Shown piece after piece: positions 17,089 to 26,276 of a stretch of 64,000 bases of DNA. The stretch spans positions 93,217-157,216 of the forward strand of contig NZ_FMHI01000018.1 of assembly GCF_900090145.1 (NCBI RefSeq), written 5' to 3'. Position 1 is the stretch's first letter. Every line of letters starts with the position of its first letter. The stretch comes from Streptomyces sp. WMMB 322. Lineage in GTDB: Bacteria; Actinomycetota; Actinomycetes; Streptomycetales; Streptomycetaceae. The notes beneath the pieces are model-generated. The model did not search any database, was not told the origin of the DNA, and saw only the letters and a program-made list of their open reading frames with translations. Made by a program: the position numbers and the translations under genes.

Positions 17089-18335
17089 GCGCGTCCTCCT
17101 TGCAGTGCGAGTCCCGCGCCCTTGAGCGCGTCCTTGGCCGCGTAGGCGCCGCCGAGCAGCACCCCGCGCGCCCTGTGCAGGGCGCCGCCGCGGCGGTTGA
17201 CGAGGGCGGTCATCAAGTCTTCGTAGCGCGCGCCCACTCGGGCCGGATCGAAGCGGGACGACGAGGCGAGCGCTGCCTGGCCCATCCGCTGCCGCAGCGC
17301 GTCGTCGTTCATGAGGCGCAGCAGGGCGCCGGAGATGGACGGCACGTCGCCCACGGGCGCGAGGAACCCGTCGACGCCGTCGCGGAGGATCTCGCCGGGC
17401 CCGTGGGGGCAGTCGGTGGCCACGACCGGCAGTCCGCAGCGCATGGCTTCGACGATGGTCATCCCGAAGGACTCCAGACTCGAAGTGACGGCCCCGATCG
17501 CACCCTTGGCCCACTCGGCCTCGATGGGATGCGCCGGGCCCATCAGGAACACGTGGTTGTACAGGCCGAGTTCATCGATCAGCGCGCGCAGCCGGTCACG
17601 CTCCCGCCCGTTGCCGTAGATCCGCAGCTCCCAGTCGGGGCGTTCGGACACGGCCCGTCCGAAGGCGCGTATCAGCACGTCGTAACGCTTGGCGGGGGCG
17701 AGCCGCCCCGCGGCGACGACTCGTTTGCCCGTCCCGTCGGACGGTTCGACATCGGGTGCGGGAACGCTGTTGGGCAGAGCCTCGATCCGTACGCCCGGCA
17801 GCCGCATGATGCGGCGGTAGTCGCGGGCGTCGGCCTCGGTGACTGTGGTGACCGCGTCCAGCCGCGGATAGGTGGCGCGCAGCATCAGCTTCAGCCGCGC
17901 CGGGTGCGTGGCGAGCGTGAGGTGTTCCTGGCCGAGACGGGCCGGTCCACGCCGCGTCTGACGGGCCATCTGCACATTGAGCCCGGGCCGGGTGCCGACG
18001 ACGACGTCCGCCGTGGTGCTCCCCAGATGCTCGCCGATCCGGCGGTCGGTCAGCGCGCTGTACTGCGGATGCCGGCCGTCGCCGCGCGGGAACACCCGTG
18101 CCGGCAGGGCGTGTTCGGGATCGTCCCCCTCGTAGCCGGGGCTGTGGCGGCGCATGTCGATCAGTGACCGCAGCCGCACGCGCGGACCCGGGTCGAAGAA
18201 CGGCTTGTCCCGGTACCGGAAGACCGAGACGACCTCCACATCGTGCTGTTCGGCAAGCGTCCGCGCCAGGTTGAACGTGGTGCGGACGGTTCCCCCCATG
18301 CCGTATGCGCCGCTGATCAGAAAGGAGATGTGCAT
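17085..18335 (-). CDS. GT4-family glycosyltransferase
   Basis: The 416-residue product has the two-Rossmann GT-B fold. The N-terminus, MHISFLISGAYGMGGTVRTTFNLARTL, contains the glycine-rich acceptor loop, and the C-terminal half carries VVAAGRLAPAKRYDVLIRAF and the nucleotide-sugar E-X7-E motif in ESFGMTIVEAMRCGLPVVATD. It should be a retaining cytoplasmic transferase using a nucleotide sugar. ATG 18335 has GGGAG about nine bases upstream; longer in-frame starts lack one. The overlapping downstream gene suggests a common pathway, perhaps a surface glycan. Confidence 0.85.
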   Translation of the reverse strand: MHISFLISGAYGMGGTVRTTFNLARTLAEQHDVEVVSVFRYRDKPFFDPGPRVRLRSLIDMRRHSPGYEGDDPEHALPARVFPRGDGRHPQYSALTDRRIGEHLGSTTADVVVGTRPGLNVQMARQTRRGPARLGQEHLTLATHPARLKLMLRATYPRLDAVTTVTEADARDYRRIMRLPGVRIEALPNSVPAPDVEPSDGTGKRVVAAGRLAPAKRYDVLIRAFGRAVSERPDWELRIYGNGRERDRLRALIDELGLYNHVFLMGPAHPIEAEWAKGAIGAVTSSLESFGMTIVEAMRCGLPVVATDCPHGPGEILRDGVDGFLAPVGDVPSISGALLRLMNDDALRQRMGQAALASSSRFDPARVGARYEDLMTALVNRRGGALHRARGVLLGGAYAAKDALKGAGLALQGGRA

Positions 18336-18619
18336 GGCCCCGACTCCCGCATGTGTAGAGCGTTCGTTCCCCCGAGTACTCCTTGGTCGCTTGCTAGACC
18401 GGCCCGGGTTGGTGATGGTTGGCCGCAATCGAGGTTTTGTTCCAGAAGAGTTCCGGCATTGTGAAGAAAATGCTGGAACTCGACGGGCCCGTGCGGCGTT
18501 CCTCCGGTCCCGTCCCCGCCGTTGCCCGGCGGTCCGATTCCGCGTCCGGTCACGCGTGACCGGGACCACGGCTCCCCCGTTGTTCATACGGACAAGAACC
18601 GAACGCCCAGGGAGCCCCC

Positions 18620-19594
18620 GTGTCCCCCATGCTCGATGTCAGCGACGAAGTACGCGCCGAGATCGGCGATGACGAAGCCAACCGGCTGCTCACGGGCGAC
18701 AACGCCCCGGGCAGCTACGACTGCACCTCGTGCCGCGCTCCGGGCGACACGGGCCGAATCCCCACCAGCACAGTCCTGTTCGTGGGCGAGGAGACCGCAG
18801 TGCTTGCCTTCGCGCACGCCACGTGCGTCCCGTCCCAGGTGATCAAGGTCTCCGAGGAAGAGGTCCAGGGAGCGGTCCGCACGATCACCGCCGACGCCGC
18901 GGCCGCAGCCCATGCCGCTCCGCCGGCGCCCTCCCTGCCCGCACAGGCGCCGGCGCCCGTACCTCCGCCCGGGCCGGCGGGACCGACGGCCCCCATGGCG
19001 GCAGCCGCGCACGCCCCCGCGCCGGCGCCCCCGTACGACTCCGCCCATGCCCAGGCTCCGGCCCACACCCGGGAGCCCGCGCCCGGCCCCGCCCGGCCCG
19101 ACACCGGCCGGTCCACGGAGCACGCCGTACTCGGCGTCACCTGCGGGCAGATCCTGATCGACGAGACCCTGCACGCGGCCGTCGTCGTCGAACCGACGGC
19201 CCGCATCGCCCGCCCCGGCTCCGACGGACACGGCGACGACTTCCTGCCCCTCCTGGTGGAACAGGGCTTCATGCCCGTCACGGGACTCACCCAGGCCCCG
19301 GCGCCGGTGCCGGGCTGGTCGGTCCTCGTCGCCATGGGCCAGCTGCACGCGATCCTGCAACCGCCCACGGGCGGAAGCCTCCAGCAGAACATCTGGTGGC
19401 AGGCGCACGAGGCACTGCCGGTCACCGACGGATGGCGCACTGCCGCGAACCAGAGCAACTCGGTTCTGGTCTACGCCGCTCCCGTCGGCTCCATCGGCCG
19501 GCAGCCACGTGAGGACCTGCTGCGTGAGGCACTGGTTCAGGCCGCCGCCAAGGGCGTCCTCGTCGCCGCGGCCATGCCGCTCGCAGGGTCCTGA
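18620..19594 (+). CDS. Conserved-type unknown protein with CxxC...HxxC cluster and Pro/Ala linker
   Basis: I do not recognise this 324-residue protein's function. Residues 1-90 form one domain with possible metal ligands C35, C38 (DCTSCRAPG), H66 and C69 (AHATC). Residues ~92-165 are a Pro/Ala-rich linker. Residues ~166-324 are a second folded domain (AVLGVTCGQILIDETLHAAVVV to GVLVAAAMPL) without known motifs. The start is GTG 18620, six bases after AGGGAG. It resembles hypothetical proteins found in Streptomyces at this position. No signal peptide or membrane helix is seen, so it is likely cytoplasmic. Confidence 0.75.
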   Translation: MSPMLDVSDEVRAEIGDDEANRLLTGDNAPGSYDCTSCRAPGDTGRIPTSTVLFVGEETAVLAFAHATCVPSQVIKVSEEEVQGAVRTITADAAAAAHAAPPAPSLPAQAPAPVPPPGPAGPTAPMAAAAHAPAPAPPYDSAHAQAPAHTREPAPGPARPDTGRSTEHAVLGVTCGQILIDETLHAAVVVEPTARIARPGSDGHGDDFLPLLVEQGFMPVTGLTQAPAPVPGWSVLVAMGQLHAILQPPTGGSLQQNIWWQAHEALPVTDGWRTAANQSNSVLVYAAPVGSIGRQPREDLLREALVQAAAKGVLVAAAMPLAGS

Positions 19595-19797
19595 CCCAGG
19601 CAGGGACGGCCCGTACCGTGAGTACGGTCTCGCACGTACGGACCACGGCCGACCCCTGCGAACAGGTCATCCGCCGCGCCGCCCCGCATCCGCGGGGCGG
19701 TGCGGTCGTTGGCCCAGACGTGCAGCCTTACGAACCTTCCCGAGCTCCCCGTCCCTACCGCGACCACGGCAGAGGCCCCGGCCTCGGCATCCCCGCC

Positions 19798-20061
19798 ATG
19801 CGGACCGGCCACGGCTCCAGAGCCGGCAACGCCTCCTCCACGCCCATCTACGACGCGCTGTACGCCGAGTACAGCAGGCTCTTCCGCACGCTGCCCGGCG
19901 ACCGGACCGGCGAGGAGGAGCTGCGTTTCGAGGGCTTCGGCACGGTGCACGGCACCGGCAGCTGGGGCAGCGAGAACTGGCAGCACGACTCGCTGCCGCG
20001 GCGGAGCACCCGCGTACCGGCGGCGCTGCCACCGGGCCCGCGGGACGGCCAGGCGTACTGA
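19798..20061 (+). CDS. Small unknown protein, Streptomyces DUF6643-like
   Basis: From ATG 19798 the product is 87 residues, with the segment TPIYDALYAEYSRLFRTLPGD followed by an E-rich strand and a Gly/Trp stretch (GTGSWGSENWQHD), ending in a Pro-rich tail. This matches my recollection of a short Streptomyces-specific family of unknown role. The same frame opens at GTG 19618, but residues from there look like noise and there is no good ribosome binding site for either start. No function is proposed. Confidence 0.55.
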   Translation: MRTGHGSRAGNASSTPIYDALYAEYSRLFRTLPGDRTGEEELRFEGFGTVHGTGSWGSENWQHDSLPRRSTRVPAALPPGPRDGQAY

Positions 20062-20111
20062 TCCGGTCACGGCGGGCCCGGAAGCGAGCCGGTCCGGGGC
20101 CGCCGTTCCGC

Positions 20112-20151
20112 GCCCCGGCTCCGCTGCTCCTGCCCCGGCTCCGCGGCTCCT
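20112..20151. repeat. Two-copy 20-bp direct repeat
   Basis: The 20-base unit beginning GCCCCGGCTCCGC occurs twice in tandem (20112-20131 and 20132-20151) with one difference, between the convergent small unknown gene and der. Confidence 0.75.
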
Positions 20152-20165
20152 GCCGTTTCCGCCGG

Positions 20166-21644
20166 CTACTTCTTCCTGCCGCGCTTCTCCCGCACGCGTA
20201 CAGAGATGTGGATCGGCGTCCCGTCGAATCCGAACTCCTCGCGCAGCCGGCGCTCAACGAAGCGCCGGTAGCCGGCCTCCAGGAAGCCCGAGGCGAAGAG
20301 CACGAACCGCGGCGGACGGGTCCCCGCCTGCGTCCCGAAGAGGATGCGGGGCTGCTTGCCGCCTCGTACCGGATGGGGGTGGGAGGCGACGATCTCGCCG
20401 AGGAACGCGTTCAGCTTCCCTGTCGGCACCCGCGTCTCCCAGCCCTCCAGGGCCGTCTCGATGGCGGGAACCAGCTTCTCCATGTGGCGCCCGGTGCGTG
20501 CGGAGATGTTCACGCGCGGTGCCCAGCGGACCTGGACCAGGTCGCGCTCGATCTCCCGCTCCAGGTAGAAGCGCCGCTCCTCGTCGAGGTTGTCCCACTT
20601 GTTGTAGGCGAGGACGAGGGCACGCCCCGCCTCCACCGCCATGGTGATGATGCGCAGGTCCTGGACGCTGATCGGCTCGGTCACGTCGATCAGTACGACC
20701 GCGACCTCGGCCTTCTCCAGCGCGGCAGCGGTGCGCAGCGACGCGTAGTAGTCGGCGCCCTCCTGGAGGTGCACCCGGCGGCGGATGCCGGCGGTGTCGA
20801 CGAACATCCAGTTCTTGCCGGCCAGTTCGATCAGTTCGTCCACCGGGTCACGGGTGGTGCCCGCCGTCGCGTCGACGACGACGCGGTCCTGCTTCGCGGC
20901 CTTGTTCAGCAGCGAGGACTTCCCGACGTTCGGACGGCCGATGAGCGCGACCCGCCGCGGACCTCCCGCGCCGACGCCGCCGAAGGTCTGCTCGGGTGCC
21001 TCGGGCAGCGCCTCCAGCACGACGTCCAGCAGGTCGCCCGTGCCGCGTCCGTGCAGTGCCGAGACCGGGTGCGGCTCGCCGAGGCCCAGTGCCCACAGAT
21101 ATGCCGCGTCGGCCTCGCCGGTCGGGCCGTCGACCTTGTTCGCGCACAGGACGACCGGCTTTCCGGCCTTGCGCAGCATCCGCACGACGGCCTCGTCGGT
21201 GTCCGTCGCACCGACCTGGGAGTCCACGACGAGGACCACGGCGTCCGCGGCCTCGACGGCGAACTCCGCCTGGGCGGCGACCGTGGCCTCCATGCCGAGC
21301 ACGTCCTGTTCCCAGCCGCCGGTGTCGACGACCTTGAAACGGCGGCCGGCCCACTCGGCCTCGTAGGTCACGCGGTCGCGGGTCACGCCGGGGCGGTCCT
21401 CCACGACGGCTTCGCGCCTGCCGAGGATGCGGTTCACCAGGGTCGACTTGCCCACGTTGGGGCGGCCGATGACGGCCAGCACGGGAAGCGGGCCCTGCGA
21501 GGCCTCCTCCAGGGCGCCCTCCACCTCCTCGGCGTCGAACCCCTCTTCGGCGGCGAGCTCCATGAACCGGTCGAACTCGGCGTCGCCGAGCTCACCGTGG
21601 TCATGCCCGGGCTCGTACACGCCGTGCTGTTCGTTCTCGTCCAT
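20166..21644 (-). CDS. der: Ribosome-associated double GTPase Der (EngA)
   Basis: Der helps assemble the 50S subunit. The 492-residue protein carries two tandem GTPase domains, each with its own P-loop (AVIGRPNVGKSTLVNR and ALIGRPNVGKSSLLNK), DTGG or DTAG switch II motif, and NKVD or NKWD base-recognition motif. A C-terminal KH-like domain ends in a basic VREKRGRKK tail. An acidic 55-residue N-terminal extension precedes the first domain. ATG 21644 has GAGGACGAG upstream. It is the last gene of the leftward cmk-plsC-der group. Confidence 0.97.
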   Translation of the reverse strand: MDENEQHGVYEPGHDHGELGDAEFDRFMELAAEEGFDAEEVEGALEEASQGPLPVLAVIGRPNVGKSTLVNRILGRREAVVEDRPGVTRDRVTYEAEWAGRRFKVVDTGGWEQDVLGMEATVAAQAEFAVEAADAVVLVVDSQVGATDTDEAVVRMLRKAGKPVVLCANKVDGPTGEADAAYLWALGLGEPHPVSALHGRGTGDLLDVVLEALPEAPEQTFGGVGAGGPRRVALIGRPNVGKSSLLNKAAKQDRVVVDATAGTTRDPVDELIELAGKNWMFVDTAGIRRRVHLQEGADYYASLRTAAALEKAEVAVVLIDVTEPISVQDLRIITMAVEAGRALVLAYNKWDNLDEERRFYLEREIERDLVQVRWAPRVNISARTGRHMEKLVPAIETALEGWETRVPTGKLNAFLGEIVASHPHPVRGGKQPRILFGTQAGTRPPRFVLFASGFLEAGYRRFVERRLREEFGFDGTPIHISVRVREKRGRKK

Positions 21645-21802
21645 CGGATCTCGTCCTCGTCGTTCTCGTTCAGGTGGTCCGCCGCGGTGCGCGGCGCTCC
21701 GCACCACGGCTGCTTCAAGTCTGCCGGGCCTCCGCCGGGGCCGTGTGGCCCTGCGAGGCACCCGTACGGGCCACTGCGCCGGTGCCCGTTTCCGGAACGC
21801 CG

Positions 21803-22459
21803 TCAGCGCTCCGTGCGCCTCCTCGCCTCCGCCAGGTGGTCCGTGAGCCGCCGCTGGATCCGCACGGTGGCATCGTCCAGCGCGGCGCGCGTACGTCTGC
21901 CGCTTCCGTCGCCCGCGTCGAACGGGTCGCCGAAGACGACATCGATGCGGCTGCGCAGTGCGGGCAGAGCCCTGACGAGCCGGCCCGGCCGGTCGTTGCT
22001 GCCGAGCACCGCGACCGGGACGACGGGCGCACCCGAGCGTACGGCGAAATAGGCCAGGCCCGCCCGCAGGGATGCGAAGTCGCCCTCGCCGCGCGTGCCT
22101 TCGGGGAAGATGCCCATCACCCCGCCGCGCTCCAGCACACCCAGGGCACCGAGGACGGCGGCACGGTCGGTGCTGCCGCGGTCGACCGGGATCTGCCCGA
22201 TACCACGGAGGAACGAGCCGAGAGGCCCCTTGAACATCTCCTGCTTGATGAGGAAGTGCACCGGGCGCGGAGCCGTGCCCATCAGCATCGGGCCGTCCAC
22301 GAAGTGGGAGTGGTTGACCGCCAGTATCGCGGGCCCGCTCGGCGGCACGCGCTCGGCGCCCAGAACACGCGGACGCCACAGGCCGTGCATCACGCCGAGG
22401 CCGATCCGCCGTCCCGCCGCCGCCCCTCGCGCACCGGGCGCGGAGCCGGTCGATGTCAC
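21803..22459 (-). CDS. plsC: 1-acyl-sn-glycerol-3-phosphate acyltransferase (PlsC)
   Basis: The 218-residue product contains the acyltransferase catalytic motif H-X4-D in AVNHSHFVDGPM and the glycerophosphate-binding block GIFPEGTRGEGDF. PlsC transfers an acyl chain to lysophosphatidate at the membrane. The start is GTG 22459 overlapping the cmk stop (GTGA), so it is translationally coupled to cmk. A short hydrophobic N-terminal stretch would anchor it. An acyltransferase next to cmk and der is a common actinobacterial arrangement. The exact acyl donor is not determinable. Confidence 0.9.
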   Translation of the reverse strand: MTSTGSAPGARGAAAGRRIGLGVMHGLWRPRVLGAERVPPSGPAILAVNHSHFVDGPMLMGTAPRPVHFLIKQEMFKGPLGSFLRGIGQIPVDRGSTDRAAVLGALGVLERGGVMGIFPEGTRGEGDFASLRAGLAYFAVRSGAPVVPVAVLGSNDRPGRLVRALPALRSRIDVVFGDPFDAGDGSGRRTRAALDDATVRIQRRLTDHLAEARRRTER

Positions 22460-23199
22460 TTGGAGATCTGCCCCGCCTTCTCGTCGGAGCTCCCGGCGTC
22501 GCGGCCGTCCCCGCGGCCGCTCTTTGCGGAAGCGGCCTTCTCGACGAGCGTGACGACGCACTCGACGACCTCGTCCAGCGTGAGGCGGGTGGTGTCGACC
22601 TCGACGGCGTCGTCGGCCATCTTCAGCGGGGAGGTCTTGCGGCCGCTGTCGGCCGCGTCCCGCTTGATCAGCGCCTCGCGGGTGGCCGAGAGGTCGGTGG
22701 CCTCCTTGCCCTTCAGCTCCCCGCTGCGGCGGGAGGCACGGGCCTCGGGCGAGGCGGTGAGGAAGATCTTGAGGTCCGCGTCGGGGAGGACGGTCGTGCC
22801 GATGTCCCGGCCTTCGACGACGATGCCGCCGGCCGCCTCGGCCGCGATGGAACGCTGGAGCTCGGTGATGCGGGCCCGCACTTCGGGGACGGCGCTGACG
22901 GCGCTGACCGCCGAGGTGACCTCCTGGGTCCGGATCGGCCCGGAGGCGTCCGTGCCGTCGACGGAGATGGCGGGGGCGGCCGGGTCGGTGCCCGAGACGA
23001 TCACAGGGTCCGCCGCGGCCGCCGCCACCTTCGCGGGGTCGTCCACGGGAACACCGTGGGTCAGCATCCACCAGGTGACCGCCCTGTACTGGGCGCCCGT
23101 GTCCAGATAGCTGAGACCGAGCGCCGTCGCGACAGCCTTGGAGGTGCTGGACTTGCCCGTGCCGGAGGGGCCGTCGATGGCGACAATCACTGCAGACAC
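22456..23199 (-). CDS. cmk: Cytidylate kinase
   Basis: Cmk phosphorylates CMP and dCMP to the diphosphates with ATP. The 247-residue product begins VIVAIDGPSGTGKSSTSKAVA (P-loop near residue 13), followed by YLDTGAQYRAVTWW and the CMP-binding stretch VVEGRDIGTTVLPDADLKIFLTAS. A C-terminal extension of about 25 residues is rich in Gly/Asp/Ser. The start is GTG 23199 with a weak AGAAAGG upstream. It heads cmk-plsC-der and lies 157 bases downstream of tyrA. Confidence 0.95.
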   Translation of the reverse strand: MSAVIVAIDGPSGTGKSSTSKAVATALGLSYLDTGAQYRAVTWWMLTHGVPVDDPAKVAAAAADPVIVSGTDPAAPAISVDGTDASGPIRTQEVTSAVSAVSAVPEVRARITELQRSIAAEAAGGIVVEGRDIGTTVLPDADLKIFLTASPEARASRRSGELKGKEATDLSATREALIKRDAADSGRKTSPLKMADDAVEVDTTRLTLDEVVECVVTLVEKAASAKSGRGDGRDAGSSDEKAGQISK

Positions 23200-23356
23200 G
23201 CTGTGGGGGACCTTTCTGGAACACGGGCAGGGCGAGCGGGGCCGTGCCGTACCGGCCCGGGCCCAAGGCTACCGGCTCGGTGAAGGGCTCAATTCCGCCG
23301 CCCTCGCACGGCATCGGCGCCCCTGGCCCGTCTCCTCGCGGCCCCGGCGAGTGCGT

Positions 23357-24445
23357 TCACTGCTGCCGGAGGGCCCAGCCCCGCTCCCGCAGCGCCGTCT
23401 CCAGCGCCGATGCCGCGCCGGGCTCGACCATCAGCTGCACATGGCCCGCCTGCTGGCCCGTCGCGTGCTCGATGCGCACGTCCTCGATGTTGACGCCCAC
23501 GGCGCCGGCGTCCGCGAAGATCCGTGCCAGCTCTCCCGGCCGGTCGCTGATGAGGACCGCCACGGTCCGGTACGCGGCCGGTGCCTGGCCGTGCTTGCCG
23601 GGCACCCTGGCGCGGCCCGAGTTGCCCCGGCGCAGCACGCTCTCGATGCCCGTCATGCCGCTGCCGCGCTTGTCGTCGTCGGCCGAGCCGAGCGCGCGCA
23701 GCGACCGCACGGCCTCGTCGAGGTCGCTCGCCACCTCGGCGAGGATGTCAGCCACGGGCCCCGGGTTGGCGGAGAGGATCTCCACCCACATCCCGGGGTC
23801 GGAGGCGGCGATGCGCGTGACGTCGCGGATGCCCTGACCGCACAGGCGCACGGCCGTCTCGTCGGCGGCCTCCAGCCGGGCAGCGATCATGCTGGAGAGC
23901 AGCTGCGGCGTGTGGGAGACCAGGGCGACGGCCCGGTCGTGCGCGTCGGCGTCCATCACGACGGGGACGGCCCCGCACAGTGCGATGAGCTCCAGCGCGA
24001 GATTGAGCACCTCGGTGTCGGTCTCGCCCGTGGGCGTCAGCACCCAGGGCCGGCCCTCGAAGAGGTCGGCGGTGGCGGCGAGCGGTCCGTTCTGCTCGCG
24101 GCCCGACATGGGGTGGCTGCCCAGGTAGCTGACGAGGTCACCGCCCAGTTCGAGGACCTCACGGCGGGGCCCGCCCTTGACGCTGGCCACGTCGATGCAG
24201 CCGCGGGCGAGACCGCGGCGCTGCACGTCCGCGAGGACGCGGGCCACGTGCGCCGGCGGCACCGCAACGATCGCGAGGTCGACCCGCTCCTCCGGCTCGT
24301 CCTGCGTACCGGCGCCGAGGGCGGTCGCCGTACGGACGCGTTCCGGGTCGAGGTCGCTCAGGTGCACCCGCACTCCGCGTCCGGTGAGGGCGAGCGCCGC
24401 GGAGGTGCCGATGAGGCCTGTGCCGACGACGAGAGCTGTGCGCAT
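23357..24445 (-). CDS. tyrA: Prephenate dehydrogenase with C-terminal ACT domain
   Basis: The enzyme oxidises prephenate to 4-hydroxyphenylpyruvate with NAD(P), the committed step to tyrosine. The 362-residue protein starts with the Rossmann motif VVGTGLIGTSAALAL, has the substrate region SYLGSHPMSGREQNGP, and ends with an ACT domain (RTVAVLISDRPGELARIFADAG) that would sense tyrosine for feedback inhibition. Its ATG shares one base with the aroH stop (TAATG), so chorismate mutase and prephenate dehydrogenase are made together, which fits their consecutive reactions. Confidence 0.95.
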   Translation of the reverse strand: MRTALVVGTGLIGTSAALALTGRGVRVHLSDLDPERVRTATALGAGTQDEPEERVDLAIVAVPPAHVARVLADVQRRGLARGCIDVASVKGGPRREVLELGGDLVSYLGSHPMSGREQNGPLAATADLFEGRPWVLTPTGETDTEVLNLALELIALCGAVPVVMDADAHDRAVALVSHTPQLLSSMIAARLEAADETAVRLCGQGIRDVTRIAASDPGMWVEILSANPGPVADILAEVASDLDEAVRSLRALGSADDDKRGSGMTGIESVLRRGNSGRARVPGKHGQAPAAYRTVAVLISDRPGELARIFADAGAVGVNIEDVRIEHATGQQAGHVQLMVEPGAASALETALRERGWALRQQ

Positions 24446-24807
24446 TACTGGGCGATGTCCTTGCGGAGTTCGGCTGCGGCCCCGAGGTAGACGTGGTTGA
24501 TCTGCGCCTTCGGCAGATCCGACTCGACGTGCGCCATCACCCGCACCACACGCGGCATGGCGCCCGCGACGTCGAGTTCCTGCGCGCAGATCAGCGGGAC
24601 GTCCACGATTCCGAGCTTACGTGCGCCTGCCGCCGGGAAGTCGCTGTGCAGGTCGGGGGTGGCCGTGAACCAGACGCTTATCAGGTCCCCGGCGGTCAGG
24701 CCGTTGCGCTCCAGGACGCTCGTCATCAGCGCCGCCACCCTGTCGTGCATGTGGCCGGACTCGTCCCGCTCCAGCTGTACGGCTCCGCGCACCGCTCGCA
24801 CCGCCAC
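24445..24807 (-). CDS. aroH: Chorismate mutase, AroH class
   Basis: The 120-residue product is the small monofunctional AroH-type chorismate mutase that converts chorismate to prephenate. Diagnostic stretches are VRAVRGAVQLERDE near the N-terminus, DLISVWFTATPDLHSDFPA and the C-terminal AQINHVYLGAAAELRKDI. The start is GTG 24807 with GGAGCGGAG upstream; a GTG at 24831 would add eight non-conserved residues. It is followed directly by tyrA, its pathway successor. Confidence 0.92.
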   Translation of the reverse strand: MAVRAVRGAVQLERDESGHMHDRVAALMTSVLERNGLTAGDLISVWFTATPDLHSDFPAAGARKLGIVDVPLICAQELDVAGAMPRVVRVMAHVESDLPKAQINHVYLGAAAELRKDIAQ

Positions 24808-25007
24808 GCCTGCTCCGCTCCCTGTTCCCACGTGCCGCCGGGTGCTCTGCTCACCGGCGCCTTCCGCGGCCGGGTACTCACCGGCCGCGGACAGCGTAGA
24901 TCGGCGCGGGGGCCCGCGTCCGTGCGGACCGGAAACTGAGACGCCGGCTGCCCTGCGTACCGCGGGAGCCGCTGCCCGGGCCTGTCAGGCCGCCGGGGAC
25001 CGGCCCC

Positions 25008-26276
25008 CTAGAGACCGACCTCGTTCATCAGCATGCCGACCTCGGTGTTCGTCATGCGGCGCAGCCAGCCGGACTTCTGGTCGCCGAGGGCGATGGGGCC
25101 GAAGCGCGTGCGTACGAGCCGTTCGACGGGGAAGCCCGCCTCCGCGAGCATGCGGCGCACGATGTGCTTGCGGCCCTCGTGCAGGGAGACTTCCACCAGG
25201 TAGTTCTTGCCGGTGTTCTCCACGACCCGGAAGTGGTCGGCGCGCGCGTAGCCGTCCTCCAGCCGGATGCCGTCCTTCAGCCGCTTGCCGAGATCACGCG
25301 GCAGAGGCCCCTGGATCGCGGCGAGGTAGGTCTTCTTCACGCCGTAGCGGGGGTGGGTGAGCCGGTGGGCCAGCTCCCCGTGGTTGGTGAGGAGTATGAG
25401 GCCTTCGGTCTCGGTGTCGAGACGCCCGACGTGGAAGAGGCGGGTCTCCCTGTTCTGCACGTAGTCCCCGAGGCACTGGCGGCCGTCCGGGTCCTCCATC
25501 GACGCGACCACTCCCGAAGGCTTGTTGAGCGCGAAGAAGACGTGCGACTGCGAGGCGATGGTCAGCCCGTCGACCTTGATCTCGTCCTTGTCGGCGTCCA
25601 CGCGGACGCCCTGTTCGACGACGATGCTGCCGTTGACCTCGACCCTGGCCTGCTCGATCAGTTCCTCGCAGGCACGGCGCGAGCCCATGCCCGCGCGGGC
25701 CAGCACCTTCTGCAGCCGCTCGCCCTCCTCCTCCCCGAAGGTCTTCGGCAGCTTCCGGGCCGGCTTGCTGTGACGGGCCCGGTTGCGCTCCTCGACCTGC
25801 GCCTCGTACTCGCGGGGGCGCGCGGGCGCGGAGGCGTTGCGGGCACGGGCCTTGGGCGCGCCGCTGCCGGTGACCTTGCGCGGTCCGCTCTTGGCCGCGT
25901 TCTTCGCCGCCACGCTCCTCGCTGCCGCCCCGCGTGCCCCGGCGCTCCGGGGACCGCTCTTCGCGCCCCCGCCGGCACCGGCACGGGCGCCGGACGCCTT
26001 CTTGGCCGCCGCCTTCGGGGTGCTGCCGGAGGGGCCCTGCGGGGACTTCCGTGCGGGCTTGCCGCCACCCTTGCCGGCGGCGCCCTTGCCGGCGGCGCCC
26101 CTCTTGGCACCGCCGCCCGCGGACCGCTCCTCGCCCTTGCCGTAGCGGCGCTCCTCCGGGCGCGGACGGTCCGTCCGCTTCTGGCTGCCTCCGCCTCCTC
26201 CGGCCGCGCGGCGGGACTGCCCGCCGCCCTGGCCGCTGTTCCTACGGTTGCCGCCGGTGTTGCCGCTGCTTCGCAT
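25008..26276 (-). CDS. rluB: Ribosomal large subunit pseudouridine synthase (RluB/RsuA family)
   Basis: The enzyme isomerises a uridine in 23S rRNA. The conserved part begins near residue 185: an S4 RNA-binding domain (RLQKVLARAGMGSRRACEELI) and the catalytic domain with the active aspartate in HVGRLDTETEGLILLTN, then LHEGRKHIVRRMLAEAGFPV. It is preceded by about 180 residues of Lys/Arg/Gly/Ala/Ser low complexity, long even for actinobacterial members and probably a disordered nucleic-acid-binding tail. The ATG shares a base with the scpB stop. Confidence 0.93.
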   Translation of the reverse strand: MRSSGNTGGNRRNSGQGGGQSRRAAGGGGGSQKRTDRPRPEERRYGKGEERSAGGGAKRGAAGKGAAGKGGGKPARKSPQGPSGSTPKAAAKKASGARAGAGGGAKSGPRSAGARGAAARSVAAKNAAKSGPRKVTGSGAPKARARNASAPARPREYEAQVEERNRARHSKPARKLPKTFGEEEGERLQKVLARAGMGSRRACEELIEQARVEVNGSIVVEQGVRVDADKDEIKVDGLTIASQSHVFFALNKPSGVVASMEDPDGRQCLGDYVQNRETRLFHVGRLDTETEGLILLTNHGELAHRLTHPRYGVKKTYLAAIQGPLPRDLGKRLKDGIRLEDGYARADHFRVVENTGKNYLVEVSLHEGRKHIVRRMLAEAGFPVERLVRTRFGPIALGDQKSGWLRRMTNTEVGMLMNEVGL

